Part shown: in pieces, positions 50,869-60,171 of the stretch
Layout: every line of letters begins with the position of its first letter
Position numbering within the stretch: the first letter of the stretch is position 1
DNA from: Syntrophomonas_B sp035447945
Lineage (GTDB): Bacteria > Bacillota > Syntrophomonadia > Syntrophomonadales > Syntrophomonadaceae
Assembly: GCA_035447945.1 (NCBI GenBank)
Contig: DAOTHZ010000003.1
Location: 6,091-70,090 of the forward strand
Reading direction: 5' to 3'
Length of the DNA: 64,000 nt
Notes under the pieces: model-generated
The model's database searches: none
The model's input: only the letters and a program-made list of their open reading frames with translations
What the model was told of the DNA's origin: nothing
Made by a program: the position numbers and the translations under genes

Positions 50869-52224
50869 ATGGCTAAAGCACTGAGTAAATTTGTCTGCCG
50901 CGATTGTGGTTTCGAGACGGCCAAGTGGTTGGGTAAATGCCCCGGTTGTGGGGCATGGAACAGCTTGTTGGAAGAGCGTACTGCACCTGCGGGTAAATCA
51001 CGGGCGATTCGCACGATCGAGGCGTTGGCTCTAAACTCCATTCCGCAGACGCAGGTATACCGTTTTTCCAGCGGGATGAATGAATTTGATCGCGTGCTGG
51101 GAGGAGGAATGGTCCCGGGTTCGCTGGTTCTGCTCGGCGGGGATCCCGGGATTGGCAAGTCAACCTTGCTCTTGCAGGTGGCTGATAATCTGGCACAACT
51201 GGGTCGCAAAGTGCTCTATCTCTCAGGCGAGGAATCCCCGTTGCAGATCCGTCTGCGATCGGTGCGGCTGGGGATAGAAACAGACCGGATTTACTTGCTG
51301 AATGAGCAGAATCTCGATTTGTTGGACAGCTATTTGACCGAGATCGATCCTGATCTGGTGATTATTGATTCGATTCAGACGGTTTACTGTGAGTCATTGA
51401 GCTCAATTCCCGGAAGTGTTTCCCAATTGCGGGAATGTACAGCCAAATTAATGACCATGGCCAAACACAGCCAGCGGGTGTTTATCCTGGTGGGCCATGT
51501 TACCAAGGATGGGGCATTGGCTGGACCGAAAGTTCTTGAACACATGGTCGATGTTGTCGTTTATTTTGAAGGCGAAAAAAATTATTCTTTTCGTATTCTG
51601 CGCGGGGTAAAGAATCGCTTTGGTCCCACGGATGAAATAGGATTGCTGGAGATGAGCGGGCAGGGTTTAATGGAAGTTTTGGATCCTGCCCAGATATTCT
51701 TAAACACCAATGAGCCGCCTGCCGGGGGATCAGCTGTGGTCGCCAGTTATGAAGGCAGTCGTCCTTTGCTGATTGAGATTCAAGCCTTGGTTGCTCTTTC
51801 CGGGCCCGGTTATGCCAGACGCATGGCCTCCGGCGTCGATCAAAACCGACTGGCGCTAATCATTGCCGTATTGGAAAAGAAATGGGGCCTCAATCTATCT
51901 GCCTATGATGTTTATCTCAAAGTGACCGGAGGCGTTTTTATCAAAGATCCATCAGTCGATTTAGGGATTGCAGCGGCTATCCTGTCGAGTTTTAAAGAGA
52001 TACCGCTGCCCCGTGACATGGTGTTTTTAGGGGAAATTGGTCTGTCCGGAGATATTCGCTCCGTCCCTTTTCTCGATAACCGCTTGAAAGAAGCAAATAA
52101 AATGGGTTTTCATCAGGTTGTCCTGCCTTTCGGGGGAGTTAAATCCGGTTGGGAAGAAACCGGTTTGCATATACAGGGTATCCGCAACCTGGATCAATTG
52201 CTAGAAATCATTATGGAGGGATAA
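50869..52224 (+). CDS. radA: DNA repair protein RadA
   Basis: 451 residues: an N-terminal zinc finger (CRDCGFETAKWLGKCPGCG), a RecA-like ATPase with Walker A GGDPGIGKST, the RadA-specific KNRFGPTDE, and a C-terminal Lon-protease-like domain (DVYLKVTGGVFIKDPSVDLG) that lacks protease function in this family. RadA is a branch-migration helicase in recombination. Next to disA, as in Bacillus, where RadA regulates DisA activity. Confidence 0.95.
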   Translation: MAKALSKFVCRDCGFETAKWLGKCPGCGAWNSLLEERTAPAGKSRAIRTIEALALNSIPQTQVYRFSSGMNEFDRVLGGGMVPGSLVLLGGDPGIGKSTLLLQVADNLAQLGRKVLYLSGEESPLQIRLRSVRLGIETDRIYLLNEQNLDLLDSYLTEIDPDLVIIDSIQTVYCESLSSIPGSVSQLRECTAKLMTMAKHSQRVFILVGHVTKDGALAGPKVLEHMVDVVVYFEGEKNYSFRILRGVKNRFGPTDEIGLLEMSGQGLMEVLDPAQIFLNTNEPPAGGSAVVASYEGSRPLLIEIQALVALSGPGYARRMASGVDQNRLALIIAVLEKKWGLNLSAYDVYLKVTGGVFIKDPSVDLGIAAAILSSFKEIPLPRDMVFLGEIGLSGDIRSVPFLDNRLKEANKMGFHQVVLPFGGVKSGWEETGLHIQGIRNLDQLLEIIMEG

Positions 52225-52226
52225 AC

Positions 52227-53300
52227 TTGGCAGAAGATATCAATCGAACCAATTTCCGCAAGTCATTAAAACTGCTTGCCCCAGGAACGATTTTTCGCGT
52301 CGGCATTGAAAATGTCCTGCAGGCCAATACCGGAGGTTTGATTGTAGTGGGAGATTCTCCTGAACTAATGAGCCTGGTAAGCGGCGGTTTCAAGATCGAC
52401 TGTGAGTTTACCCCTTCGCGTTTGTATGAACTGGCCAAAATGGATGGAGCGATCATCACCAATCATGATGCAAGCCGGATCATTCAGGCCAATGCGCAAT
52501 TGGATCCCAACCCCAATCTTCCTACGCGGGAAACGGGTATTCGCCATCGTACAGCAGAGCGGATCGCCCAACAAACAGGCATGCTGGTCGTAGCTATTTC
52601 CCAGAGGCGAAGTGTGGTTACCCTTTATCAAGGAAATACGGTTTTTCGTTTGCGTGACATGGCTTCCATTCTGGTGAAAGCCAACCAGGCTTTACAAACC
52701 CTCGAAAAATATCGCAATGTATTGATCCGTGAACTGTCCCACTTGGGAGGAATGGAATTTGAAGATGTGGTAACAGTTGCAGAAGTATGCGGGGTCTTGC
52801 ATCGTTGCATCAGAGTTTTAAATATTGCCGAGGAAATAGAGAATTACATAGCAGAGTTGGGCAGTGAGGGACGACTGGTTAAAATGCAGCTTGATGAATT
52901 GGTCGTCAATGTTCGAGAAGAAGCGATTCTCATTATAAAGGATTACTCCCATACGCCGGATAAGAGTCCGCAGGAGTTGTTAAATACGATTTTACGTGCA
53001 TTTGAGGAAGAAATATCAGATTCTGTTTTTATTGCCCGGATTCTTTCCCTGGGAACGACCAGCAGTCATTTGGAACAGATGATTTCTCCCCGCGGCTATC
53101 GGATGCTCAATAAAATCCCACGGATACCGCTTTCGATCATTGATAATCTGGTGGAAAAGTTCAATATGCTGAAATATATTTTGCCGGCTACCATTGAGGA
53201 ACTGGATGATGTTGAAGGGATTGGCGAAGTCCGTGCACGGTCGATCAAGAATGGTCTGCTGCGTATGCAGGAGCAGATTATGCCGGAGTACCTGGTTTAG
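52227..53300 (+). CDS. disA: Diadenylate cyclase DisA
   Basis: 357 residues. The N-terminal DAC domain makes cyclic di-AMP from two ATP and carries KMDGAIITNHDA (DGA motif) and GIRHRTAERI (RHR motif), both intact. A central helical spine is followed by a helix-hairpin-helix DNA-binding domain (DDVEGIGEVRARSIKNGLLR). DisA scans DNA for branched damage and lowers c-di-AMP when it meets it. The TTG at 52227 starts three bases after the radA stop with GGAGGG at six bases. Confidence 0.95.
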   Translation: MAEDINRTNFRKSLKLLAPGTIFRVGIENVLQANTGGLIVVGDSPELMSLVSGGFKIDCEFTPSRLYELAKMDGAIITNHDASRIIQANAQLDPNPNLPTRETGIRHRTAERIAQQTGMLVVAISQRRSVVTLYQGNTVFRLRDMASILVKANQALQTLEKYRNVLIRELSHLGGMEFEDVVTVAEVCGVLHRCIRVLNIAEEIENYIAELGSEGRLVKMQLDELVVNVREEAILIIKDYSHTPDKSPQELLNTILRAFEEEISDSVFIARILSLGTTSSHLEQMISPRGYRMLNKIPRIPLSIIDNLVEKFNMLKYILPATIEELDDVEGIGEVRARSIKNGLLRMQEQIMPEYLV

Positions 53301-53331
53301 TTTTCGCTGCCAATCAAAGCAAGCCAATCAA

Positions 53332-53362
53332 AAAGGCCCATATCATTTTGATATGGGCCTTT
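53332..53362. terminator. Bidirectional terminator between disA and the convergent small gene
   Basis: A perfect 14-bp stem with a 3-base loop (AAAGGCCCATATCA and complement), A-rich on the left and T-rich on the right. Confidence 0.9.
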
Positions 53363-53381
53363 ATTGTTGAGCCGCTGGGAA

Positions 53382-53780
53382 TTATCTTAAATTGTAAATG
53401 CCTAATGCTTCAGCTTCCTTGTATTCATTGATGAATACATCATAGAGATTGATATCCAATGTATTGCATAACGCAGCCGTATAAAAAAGCAACTTGCCCA
53501 ACTCACTGACAACCACTTCCCGGCATTGCTGACAAAGTTGGCCGCGCAAATGATTATCCAAATAAGATTTTAATTCACTTATGGATTCGATATTATCAGG
53601 TAACTGTATCTTTTTTGCTTCTACTGTAACGCATCCACAGTCGGTAACTGCTTTTATGACAGAACGATTTACCCGGCAAGTCGCTTCGTTGAGTTTGGAG
53701 GTTACGTCCAAAACACTATGATGGCGAATCAGGAGATTATCAACGGTGTTCTGGAACTCATCACAAATCAGGTCCTTCAT
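53382..53780 (-). CDS. Small helical protein with conserved cysteines (unknown, MazG-like tail)
   Basis: 132 residues, not assigned to a named family. Mostly helical by composition. It contains CGC (about 48-50) and LCQQCREVV (about 82-90), which could bind metal. The last third, ELGKLLFYTAALCNTLDINLYDVFINEYK, resembles the end of MazG-type pyrophosphohydrolases, but the ExxE metal motif is not evident. It is monocistronic with its own promoter, converging on disA. Confidence 0.7.
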   Translation of the reverse strand: MKDLICDEFQNTVDNLLIRHHSVLDVTSKLNEATCRVNRSVIKAVTDCGCVTVEAKKIQLPDNIESISELKSYLDNHLRGQLCQQCREVVVSELGKLLFYTAALCNTLDINLYDVFINEYKEAEALGIYNLR

Positions 53781-53817
53781 AAAGAGGTTTCGCCCCTTTT
53801 CATTGTGGCTTTTTATC

Positions 53818-53847
53818 AGTATAGCCCTGTTGTTGAAACTTTGTCAA
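53818..53847 (-). promoter_or_regulatory. Sigma-A promoter for the 53.4 kb minus-strand gene
   Basis: On the minus strand TTGACA (53847-53842), 18-base spacer and TATACT (53823-53818), about 38 bases before the ATG. The rest of the 247-base gap to 54028 contains a TATAAT at 53981-53986 that may serve the plus-strand gene. Confidence 0.75.
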
Positions 53848-54027
53848 TTGAGGAAGTCCATCATAATTCTTGCCTTGCGGCCGTTCTTCGTCTTATAGCT
53901 CCAACAAATACCATCTTTTCATCATCACCTGCAGAAATCGTCTGAGAGAATCATGTTTAAAACCCCCTTGGGGAGATCGGTATAATTTTCCTAATTTACC
54001 CCCACAATAATAGTTGGAGGTGTATTT

Positions 54028-55140
54028 ATGTATAAGCGGTTATTGTTAGGTGTATTGCTATTATTCTCCTTGGTTTTAGGTATGTGGATCAGTTCTTTGG
54101 CTGATCAATTCTTGCATTTGCCTGTCCTCTGGCAGGCAACGGTTGGTGTAGCTGCAACAGGAATGCTCTATGTACTGCTACAATTGATACTCCATATGGC
54201 CGGCCATGGCATCAGCAAGTTTAACCACGTGCTGGACAATACTTCCCTGGAAATGCTGTTGGGCGGGTTGCTTGGCCTTACGGCAGGTTTGTTGCTGGGA
54301 TTGCTTACCGGTTACCCGCTTGCCTTGCTCAGTGAGTTGGGGGGGTATCTGACGTTAGGCATATTCATGCTTTGTGGTTATTGGGGGTTGCGAACAGGAA
54401 TCCACAGAGCGCAGGAGATATGGCAGTTATTGCCGTTGAGCCGGATTTCACATAAACCCTTGTCAGACTCCTGTGGCAGTTGTAAAGTGATTGATACCAG
54501 TGCGATTATTGATGGCCGCATCTATGATGTTGCTTTAAGCAAATTTCTGGAAGGAAATTTGCTGGTTCCCTTGTTTGTAGTTGAAGAACTTCAACATATT
54601 GCTGATTCATCAGACAGCCTCCGGCGAGGCAAGGGGCGCCGGGGGCTGGAACTATTGTCTAAAATGAATCAGCACGCGGATATAAAAATTGATATAATTG
54701 AAACGGATATCCCGGAAGAAAAAGAAGTTGACATGAAACTCATCAAGCTTTGCAAGCAAATGAATGCCAGCATCATAACCAATGATTATAACCTTAACAA
54801 GGTGGCTGAATTGCAGGGAATTACTGTCTTGAATATCAATGAATTGACCAATGCAGTTAAAGTTGTGGTTTATCCGGGAGAAACCATGTCGATTAATGTT
54901 CTCAAGGCTGGGCGGGAACCCGGTCAAGGGGTTGGCTATTTGGAAGACGGGACCATGGTCGTAGTAGAGGATGCTCAGCATGAACTAGGCAACAGCCTGG
55001 AAGTCTTGGTGACAAGTGTCTTTCAGACCGCAGCTGGTCGTATGATCTTTACCCGCAAGATCAAAGAAGAAGAAACGGCGATGGAAAGCAACCTTGTATT
55101 GCCCAATGTTAAATCGCAAGAGGTGAATTTGTATGGCTGA
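54028..55140 (+). CDS. PIN and TRAM domain membrane protein (YacL type)
   Basis: 370 residues. Four N-terminal membrane helices (to about 135), a PIN nuclease-like domain starting VIDTSAIIDGRIYDVAL with acidic residues conserved, and a C-terminal TRAM domain (GETMSINVLKAGREPGQGVGYLEDG) that may bind RNA. This architecture is the YacL family, found directly before ispD in many Firmicutes, and of unknown function. It overlaps ispD by eight bases. Confidence 0.88.
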   Translation: MYKRLLLGVLLLFSLVLGMWISSLADQFLHLPVLWQATVGVAATGMLYVLLQLILHMAGHGISKFNHVLDNTSLEMLLGGLLGLTAGLLLGLLTGYPLALLSELGGYLTLGIFMLCGYWGLRTGIHRAQEIWQLLPLSRISHKPLSDSCGSCKVIDTSAIIDGRIYDVALSKFLEGNLLVPLFVVEELQHIADSSDSLRRGKGRRGLELLSKMNQHADIKIDIIETDIPEEKEVDMKLIKLCKQMNASIITNDYNLNKVAELQGITVLNINELTNAVKVVVYPGETMSINVLKAGREPGQGVGYLEDGTMVVVEDAQHELGNSLEVLVTSVFQTAAGRMIFTRKIKEEETAMESNLVLPNVKSQEVNLYG

Positions 55141-55828
55141 CAACCTGAGGGTTGTTATTGCGGCTGCCGGGCAAGGAAGCCGTATGGGGTCCAAGACCAA
55201 CAAACAATTTATAATGTTGAACCATAAACCGGTGATTGCCTATTCGTTGGATTTCTTCGAAAGGCATAACGCAGTGGATGAAATTGTGGTTGTTACCAGT
55301 GCCAGGGAGCTTGAGTATTGCCGCGATGAAATAATTGCCAGGAACAAGTACCAAAAGGTTTCGGCGGTCCTGGCCGGGGGGCAGGAAAGGCAGGATTCCG
55401 TATGGGCAGCGCTGCAATATCTAGCCCGGGATACGGATTACGTAGCAGTGCATGATGGGGCGCGCCCATTGCTGTCCACTGACGTGCTGAACCGACTGCT
55501 GGAAGCAGCCGAAGATTGGGGAGCAGCCATACCTGGTGTACCCAGTCGTGATACGGTAAAAATGATCAACAAGGATTCATTTGTGCGCCAGACACTCGAT
55601 CGAAGTGTTGTCTATAGCATTCAAACTCCCCAGGTGTTTAAGTTCAAGGAATTATATACTGCTTACAAGTATGCGGAAGAAGAAGACTTTTATGCGACCG
55701 ATGATGCCGCCCTATTCGAAAAATACATCGGCCAGGTAAAAGTGGTGGAAGGCAGTTATGACAATATCAAAATTACTACGCCCCTTGACCTCGTTTTTGT
55801 GCAGACCCTGCTGAACCGGATGGATTGA
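55133..55828 (+). CDS. ispD: 2-C-methyl-D-erythritol 4-phosphate cytidylyltransferase
   Basis: 231 residues. Third step of the MEP isoprenoid pathway: joins MEP to CMP. VVIAAAGQGSRMGSKTNKQF is the nucleotide-binding N-terminus, and VHDGARPLLS is the signature. It is followed at once by ispF, as usual. Confidence 0.95.
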   Translation: MADNLRVVIAAAGQGSRMGSKTNKQFIMLNHKPVIAYSLDFFERHNAVDEIVVVTSARELEYCRDEIIARNKYQKVSAVLAGGQERQDSVWAALQYLARDTDYVAVHDGARPLLSTDVLNRLLEAAEDWGAAIPGVPSRDTVKMINKDSFVRQTLDRSVVYSIQTPQVFKFKELYTAYKYAEEEDFYATDDAALFEKYIGQVKVVEGSYDNIKITTPLDLVFVQTLLNRMD

Positions 55829-55846
55829 CAGAGGGGAGAAAAAGCT

Positions 55847-56326
55847 ATGCGAATCGGGAGCGGATATGATGTACATCGTCTTGTGGAAGGTCGAAGGCTG
55901 ATCCTGGGGGGAGTGGAGATACCTTTTTCCCGAGGTCTGCTAGGGCATTCAGACGCAGATGTCCTGCTGCATGCTATCTGTGATGCTTTGTTGGGCGCTG
56001 CGGCTTTGGGGGACATTGGGCAGCACTTTCCGGATACGAGTGAGGAATTCAAGGATATTGACAGCCGGGTTTTGCTGTGCAGGGTCGGCAACCTGCTCCG
56101 AGACCGCGGCTGGAGGATCGAAAACATTGACACTATCTTGATTGCCCAGGCACCCAGGCTGGCTGCCTATCTGCCCGCCATGTGCCGCAATATTGCAAAG
56201 ACCCTGAACATGGAATCGGATCAGGTAAATGTCAAAGCAACCACTACCGAAGGGTTGGGTTGGGAAGGTCAGGGAGAGGGAATTGCCGCGCAGGCAGTAG
56301 TATTGATTGACAAAGGCAAGGATTAG
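55847..56326 (+). CDS. ispF: 2-C-methyl-D-erythritol 2,4-cyclodiphosphate synthase
   Basis: 159 residues. Fifth step of the MEP pathway. The zinc site GYDVHRL and GHSDADVLLHAICDALLGAA are present with all metal ligands. Together with ispD this shows the organism uses the MEP route for isoprenoids. Confidence 0.96.
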   Translation: MRIGSGYDVHRLVEGRRLILGGVEIPFSRGLLGHSDADVLLHAICDALLGAAALGDIGQHFPDTSEEFKDIDSRVLLCRVGNLLRDRGWRIENIDTILIAQAPRLAAYLPAMCRNIAKTLNMESDQVNVKATTTEGLGWEGQGEGIAAQAVVLIDKGKD

Positions 56327-56338
56327 GGAGGAGACATT

Positions 56339-57787
56339 GTGAAAAAAATCAAGGCAAGATTTGCACCCAGCCCTACCGGTCCGCTACATATCGGCGGAGC
56401 ACGTTCAGCGCTATTCAATTATCTGTTTGCTGAACATTATGGCGGGGAAATGGTATTACGGATAGAAGATACGGATTTGGATCGCTCCCACCGCGAATAC
56501 GAAGAAGAAATTATAACGTCACTGCAGTGGCTGGGATTAACCTGGCAGGAAGGGGTTAATGTCGGGGGTGAAAATGGCCCTTATCGCCAGACGGAACGCT
56601 TGGATCTGTATCGTCAGTATGTGCAGCAATTAATCGAACAAGGATCTGCTTATTATTGTTTTTGCAGTCAGGAAGAATTGGAAGCCGAACGACAGGAACA
56701 ATATGCCCAGGGTTTGACGCCCCGCTACGGTGGCAAATGCAGTCAATTGGACAAGGAGGAGGTCAACCGTCGGCTGCTTGCCGGTGAGCCTGCCAGCATA
56801 AGATTCAGGGTACCACAGAATACGATTTATGTAGTCAACGATCTGGTGCGGGGAACGGTAAGCTTTGAAAGCGGCAACAGCGGTGATTTTATTATTGTTA
56901 AGTCCGATGGGATTCCGGTTTATAATTTTGCGGTAGTCATCGATGATCATCTGATGGGAGTCAGTCATGTTATTCGTGCGGAGGAGCATCTATCCAACAC
57001 GCCCCGGCAGTTGATGCTCTATGATGCCTTGAAATTCCCGCGGCCGGAATTTGCTCATATTTCACTAATTCTGGGGGATGATCACCAAAAGATGAGCAAG
57101 CGCCATGGAGCCACTTCGCTCGTACAGTATAGAGAAAGGGGCTATCTGCCTGAAGCGCTTTTTAATTTCCTGGCCTTGCTGGGCTGGTCGCCGGAAGGAG
57201 AAAAGGAAATTTTAAGCAAGGAAGAAATCGTAAAAGGTTTTACCTTGGACCGCGTTTCCAAAAGCCCGGCTGTCTTTGACATCAATAAACTCAACTGGAT
57301 GAACCAGCAGTACATAAAACAGTTATCCACCCCGGCGTTAATCGATGGTTTATTGTCTTATATTCAAAACAGCCGCTATGCAGATGATTGGGCCAGGCTG
57401 TCTGCAGATCGCACTGTGGTTTTGGTCGAGGCGATTCGAGAACATTTGGTTTGCCTCGGTGATGTGGAGCAGCAGATGGAAGTTTTCTTTCAGCCGCTTG
57501 CCTATGAAGCGGAGGCCTGGGAGGTATTGCAACAGGCACATGTCATGCAGGTCTTGAAAAGTGTTCATAACACACTGCCGGAGTTTTCTAAGCCCCAGGA
57601 GATCAAGCAATTTATCAAGACCATAGTCAAAACCACCCAATTAAAACCGAAAGATGTGTTTATGCCATTGCGCAGTGCTTTGAGCGGAAGGACCCATGGA
57701 CCGGACTTGCCTAATCTTATCTATGTCTGGGGACGGGAACAAGCGCTGGCGAGGTTAAGGGAGACAATGAGAAAGCTGGGCGGGTGA
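56339..57787 (+). CDS. gltX: Glutamyl-tRNA synthetase
   Basis: 482 residues of class I. The HIGG motif is in PTGPLHIGGARSAL and the KMSKS-like motif in HQKMSKRHG. In most Firmicutes this enzyme also charges tRNA-Gln for later amidation; that cannot be decided here. GTG start behind AGGGAGGAG. It is followed by a separate promoter and T-box for cysS. Confidence 0.94.
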   Translation: MKKIKARFAPSPTGPLHIGGARSALFNYLFAEHYGGEMVLRIEDTDLDRSHREYEEEIITSLQWLGLTWQEGVNVGGENGPYRQTERLDLYRQYVQQLIEQGSAYYCFCSQEELEAERQEQYAQGLTPRYGGKCSQLDKEEVNRRLLAGEPASIRFRVPQNTIYVVNDLVRGTVSFESGNSGDFIIVKSDGIPVYNFAVVIDDHLMGVSHVIRAEEHLSNTPRQLMLYDALKFPRPEFAHISLILGDDHQKMSKRHGATSLVQYRERGYLPEALFNFLALLGWSPEGEKEILSKEEIVKGFTLDRVSKSPAVFDINKLNWMNQQYIKQLSTPALIDGLLSYIQNSRYADDWARLSADRTVVLVEAIREHLVCLGDVEQQMEVFFQPLAYEAEAWEVLQQAHVMQVLKSVHNTLPEFSKPQEIKQFIKTIVKTTQLKPKDVFMPLRSALSGRTHGPDLPNLIYVWGREQALARLRETMRKLGG

Positions 57788-57788
57788 T

Positions 57789-57818
57789 TTGACAGGACCG
57801 GGACCGTCAGCATATAAT
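57789..57818 (+). promoter_or_regulatory. Sigma-A promoter of the cysS T-box transcript
   Basis: A perfect TTGACA at 57789-57794 and perfect TATAAT at 57813-57818 with an 18-base spacer. It overlaps the last bases after the gltX stop. Confidence 0.88.
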
Positions 57819-57824
57819 TTTAAC

Positions 57825-58076
57825 AAATATAAAACAAATGCTAGGAACGGGAAGAGTAATTCAGGGACTGTTGGCAGAGAGAGAAGACCACCGGCTGCAA
57901 GTCTTCTTAACTTTGAACCTGAACCAAAGTGCGCCCGGGAGCAGATATGTTGAACCTGAAGTAGACATATCCGGCGGGTGCCGTTAAATAGAGTAAGCGG
58001 GGTGCCGGGCACTAATCAGGGTGGAACCGCGGAAGCATAGCCTTTCGTCTCTGAACAGAGATGAAAGGCTTTTTTA
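57825..58076 (+). ncRNA. T-box riboswitch controlling cysS
   Basis: The conserved T-box AGGGTGGAACCGCGG lies at 58018-58032, followed by a terminator (14-bp stem 58039-58052 with 58057-58070, then TTTTTT). Stem I elements begin around GGGAAGAGTAATTC. A TGC triplet at 57930-57932 on the 3' side of stem I is the likely specifier and codes for Cys, matching the downstream gene. Uncharged tRNA-Cys would favour the antiterminator and switch the gene on. It fills the 315 bases between gltX and cysS. Confidence 0.93.
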
Positions 58077-58102
58077 AATAAGCAAACGAGGAGATCATGA
58101 AA

Positions 58103-59710
58103 ATGAAAGTCTATAATACCTTAAGCGGGAAAAAGGAAGAATTGCGGACGATTGCAGCCAATCAAGTCAATATTTATGTTTGCGGACCAACCACGTACAA
58201 CTTTATCCATCTGGGCAATGCCCGTCCTTTGGTGGTGTTTGATACGGTCAGGCGTTATCTGGCCTATCGGGGTTATACAGTAAAATACGTACAAAACTTT
58301 ACTGATGTGGATGATAAAATTATCAACCGCGCCCGGAAGGAAAACGATGACCCGCTGCAGTTGGCCAAGCGCTATATAGATGAATATTTTGTGGATGCAG
58401 ATGCCTTGGGAATATGCCGGGCTGATGTACATCCGCGGGTGAGTGATCATATCCCGGAGATTATTGGGGTCATTGAAGGCTTGATGGCAAAAGGATATGC
58501 TTATGAGGTCAATGGAGATGTCTATTATCGGGTGAAAAATTTTTCCGGTTATGGCAAGCTGTCCGGCCGATCACTGGATGAAATGCTGGCCGGAGCCCGG
58601 GTTGAAGTGGATGAGCGCAAAGAAGAAGCGGCCGACTTTGCCCTGTGGAAAAAAACCAAAGAAGGGGAACCGAGTTGGCCGAGTCCCTGGGGAGAAGGGC
58701 GCCCAGGATGGCATATTGAATGTTCCGTCATGTCCATGAAGTATCTGGGGGAGACGATTGATATCCACGGCGGCGGTGCTGATCTGATATTTCCCCATCA
58801 TGAAAATGAAATCGCCCAGACAGAAGCCTATACCGGCAAACCTTTTGTAAAATACTGGATGCACAATGGTTTTATCACCGTGAACAGTGAGAAAATGTCC
58901 AAATCGTTGGGAAATTTTTTTATTCTGCGGGATATTCTGGAAAAATTCCCTCATGATGTAGTGCGCTATTACCTGGTCGCCACCCACTATCGCAGTCCGC
59001 TTGATTTTGACGATGGAAAATTGGAGGAAGCCCGCAAAGCCTTAAGCAGATTGAAAACCACCCTCAATCTGGCGGAAGAATTTCTGTTGCACCACGATCT
59101 TGATATGGAAAAGCAAACACTGCCGGATACTGAAGGAGAACTGTCAGGTAGTGTGAAAGCATTGCAAGAAAAATATATAACCGCCATGGATGATGATTTT
59201 AATACCGCTCAGGCTATTGGTCATCTGTTTGAAATATCCCATCTGCTCAATAGCTTCGTAGCCAATGCCGATCCAAAGTCAGTCCGCGAGCAGGTACAAT
59301 TGCAGCAAGCCCTGCAGATATTCCGGGATTTGGGCGGGATTCTGGGGATCTTTATGGAAACGAAAAATGAGGATCTAGCGCAGGCAGTGGATGCAGTCCT
59401 GGATATATTACTGGAAGTACGCAACTATGCCCGCCAGGAGAAAAACTACGGGCTGGCCGACAGCGTCCGCAAATCGCTCCAGACGATGGGGGTTAAAGTT
59501 GAAGACAAAGCCATTGGTGAGAGCGTCTGCCGTTATGAATCGGCACCGGAGATGGAGTTGCTCATGGGTCATATCCTGCAAATGCGCCGGGATTTGAAAA
59601 AACAAAAAAACTTTCAACAAGCAGATTATCTGCGCGATCGTTTGAAAACCGCCGGTATCATAATAGAAGATACAAAGGAAGGAGCCCGGTGGAAATTTGC
59701 TGACGCATAA
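58103..59710 (+). CDS. cysS: Cysteinyl-tRNA synthetase with a duplicated C-terminal domain
   Basis: 535 residues against about 465-480 for typical CysRS. The catalytic core is complete: VCGPTTYNFIHLGNARP, zinc ligands GWHIECSVMS and GGGADLIFPHHENE, and KMSKSLGN. The C-terminal helical module occurs twice: ILLEVRNYARQEKNYGLADS and then, after about 35 residues, LQMRRDLKKQKNFQQADYLR ending in IIIEDTKEGARWKF. Only the second copy has the usual end. The ATG at 58103 has GAGGAG at nine bases. It is controlled by the T-box upstream. Confidence 0.93.
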   Translation: MKVYNTLSGKKEELRTIAANQVNIYVCGPTTYNFIHLGNARPLVVFDTVRRYLAYRGYTVKYVQNFTDVDDKIINRARKENDDPLQLAKRYIDEYFVDADALGICRADVHPRVSDHIPEIIGVIEGLMAKGYAYEVNGDVYYRVKNFSGYGKLSGRSLDEMLAGARVEVDERKEEAADFALWKKTKEGEPSWPSPWGEGRPGWHIECSVMSMKYLGETIDIHGGGADLIFPHHENEIAQTEAYTGKPFVKYWMHNGFITVNSEKMSKSLGNFFILRDILEKFPHDVVRYYLVATHYRSPLDFDDGKLEEARKALSRLKTTLNLAEEFLLHHDLDMEKQTLPDTEGELSGSVKALQEKYITAMDDDFNTAQAIGHLFEISHLLNSFVANADPKSVREQVQLQQALQIFRDLGGILGIFMETKNEDLAQAVDAVLDILLEVRNYARQEKNYGLADSVRKSLQTMGVKVEDKAIGESVCRYESAPEMELLMGHILQMRRDLKKQKNFQQADYLRDRLKTAGIIIEDTKEGARWKFADA

Positions 59711-60092
59711 TCTGGTAGATGAAAAGACACTGAGACAATACTCGCCGCTGGTGCTGGCTTATGTTGGTGATGCAGTATTTGAACTGGCTGTAAGGACACG
59801 GATTGCCGGGAACGGTCCGCGCCGGCTTAGGGATCTTCATCACGAAGCTGTTGCCACGGTCAATGCTGACCGTCAAGCAGCTATTGTTCGACAGATGGAG
59901 GCCCAACTCAACCAGGAAGAACTTGATATTGTCAGAAGGGGACGCAATACCCGCAGTCATCCTCCCAAAAATGCCGATGTTCAATCTTATCGAATGAGCA
60001 CCGGCTTCGAAGCTTTACTCGGATATCTCTATTTAAAAGGGGAACATGATCGGTTGGATTACCTGCTGCATAAAGCGCTGGAAGAAATATAG
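59697..60092 (+). CDS. mrnC: Mini-ribonuclease III
   Basis: 131 residues, an RNase III catalytic domain without the dsRNA-binding domain. LAYVGDAVFELAVRTRI holds the first acidic site and STGFEALLGYLYL the second. In Bacillus it matures 23S rRNA. The TTG start lies inside the end of cysS (14-base overlap), as in many Firmicutes. Confidence 0.93.
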   Translation: MLTHNLVDEKTLRQYSPLVLAYVGDAVFELAVRTRIAGNGPRRLRDLHHEAVATVNADRQAAIVRQMEAQLNQEELDIVRRGRNTRSHPPKNADVQSYRMSTGFEALLGYLYLKGEHDRLDYLLHKALEEI

Positions 60093-60171
60093 AAGGTAGG
60101 CAGAATCTATCTCTGCTATAATGAAAGACAATCCCCCCAAGGTTAATGAAGAAACCGGAAGGATGAAGACT

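Noticed and set aside
53718..53945. A 75-codon plus-strand frame across the promoter of the 53.4 kb gene
   Set aside because: It overlaps the start of a better-supported minus-strand gene and its sigma-A promoter, with no family match and no clear ribosome-binding site.
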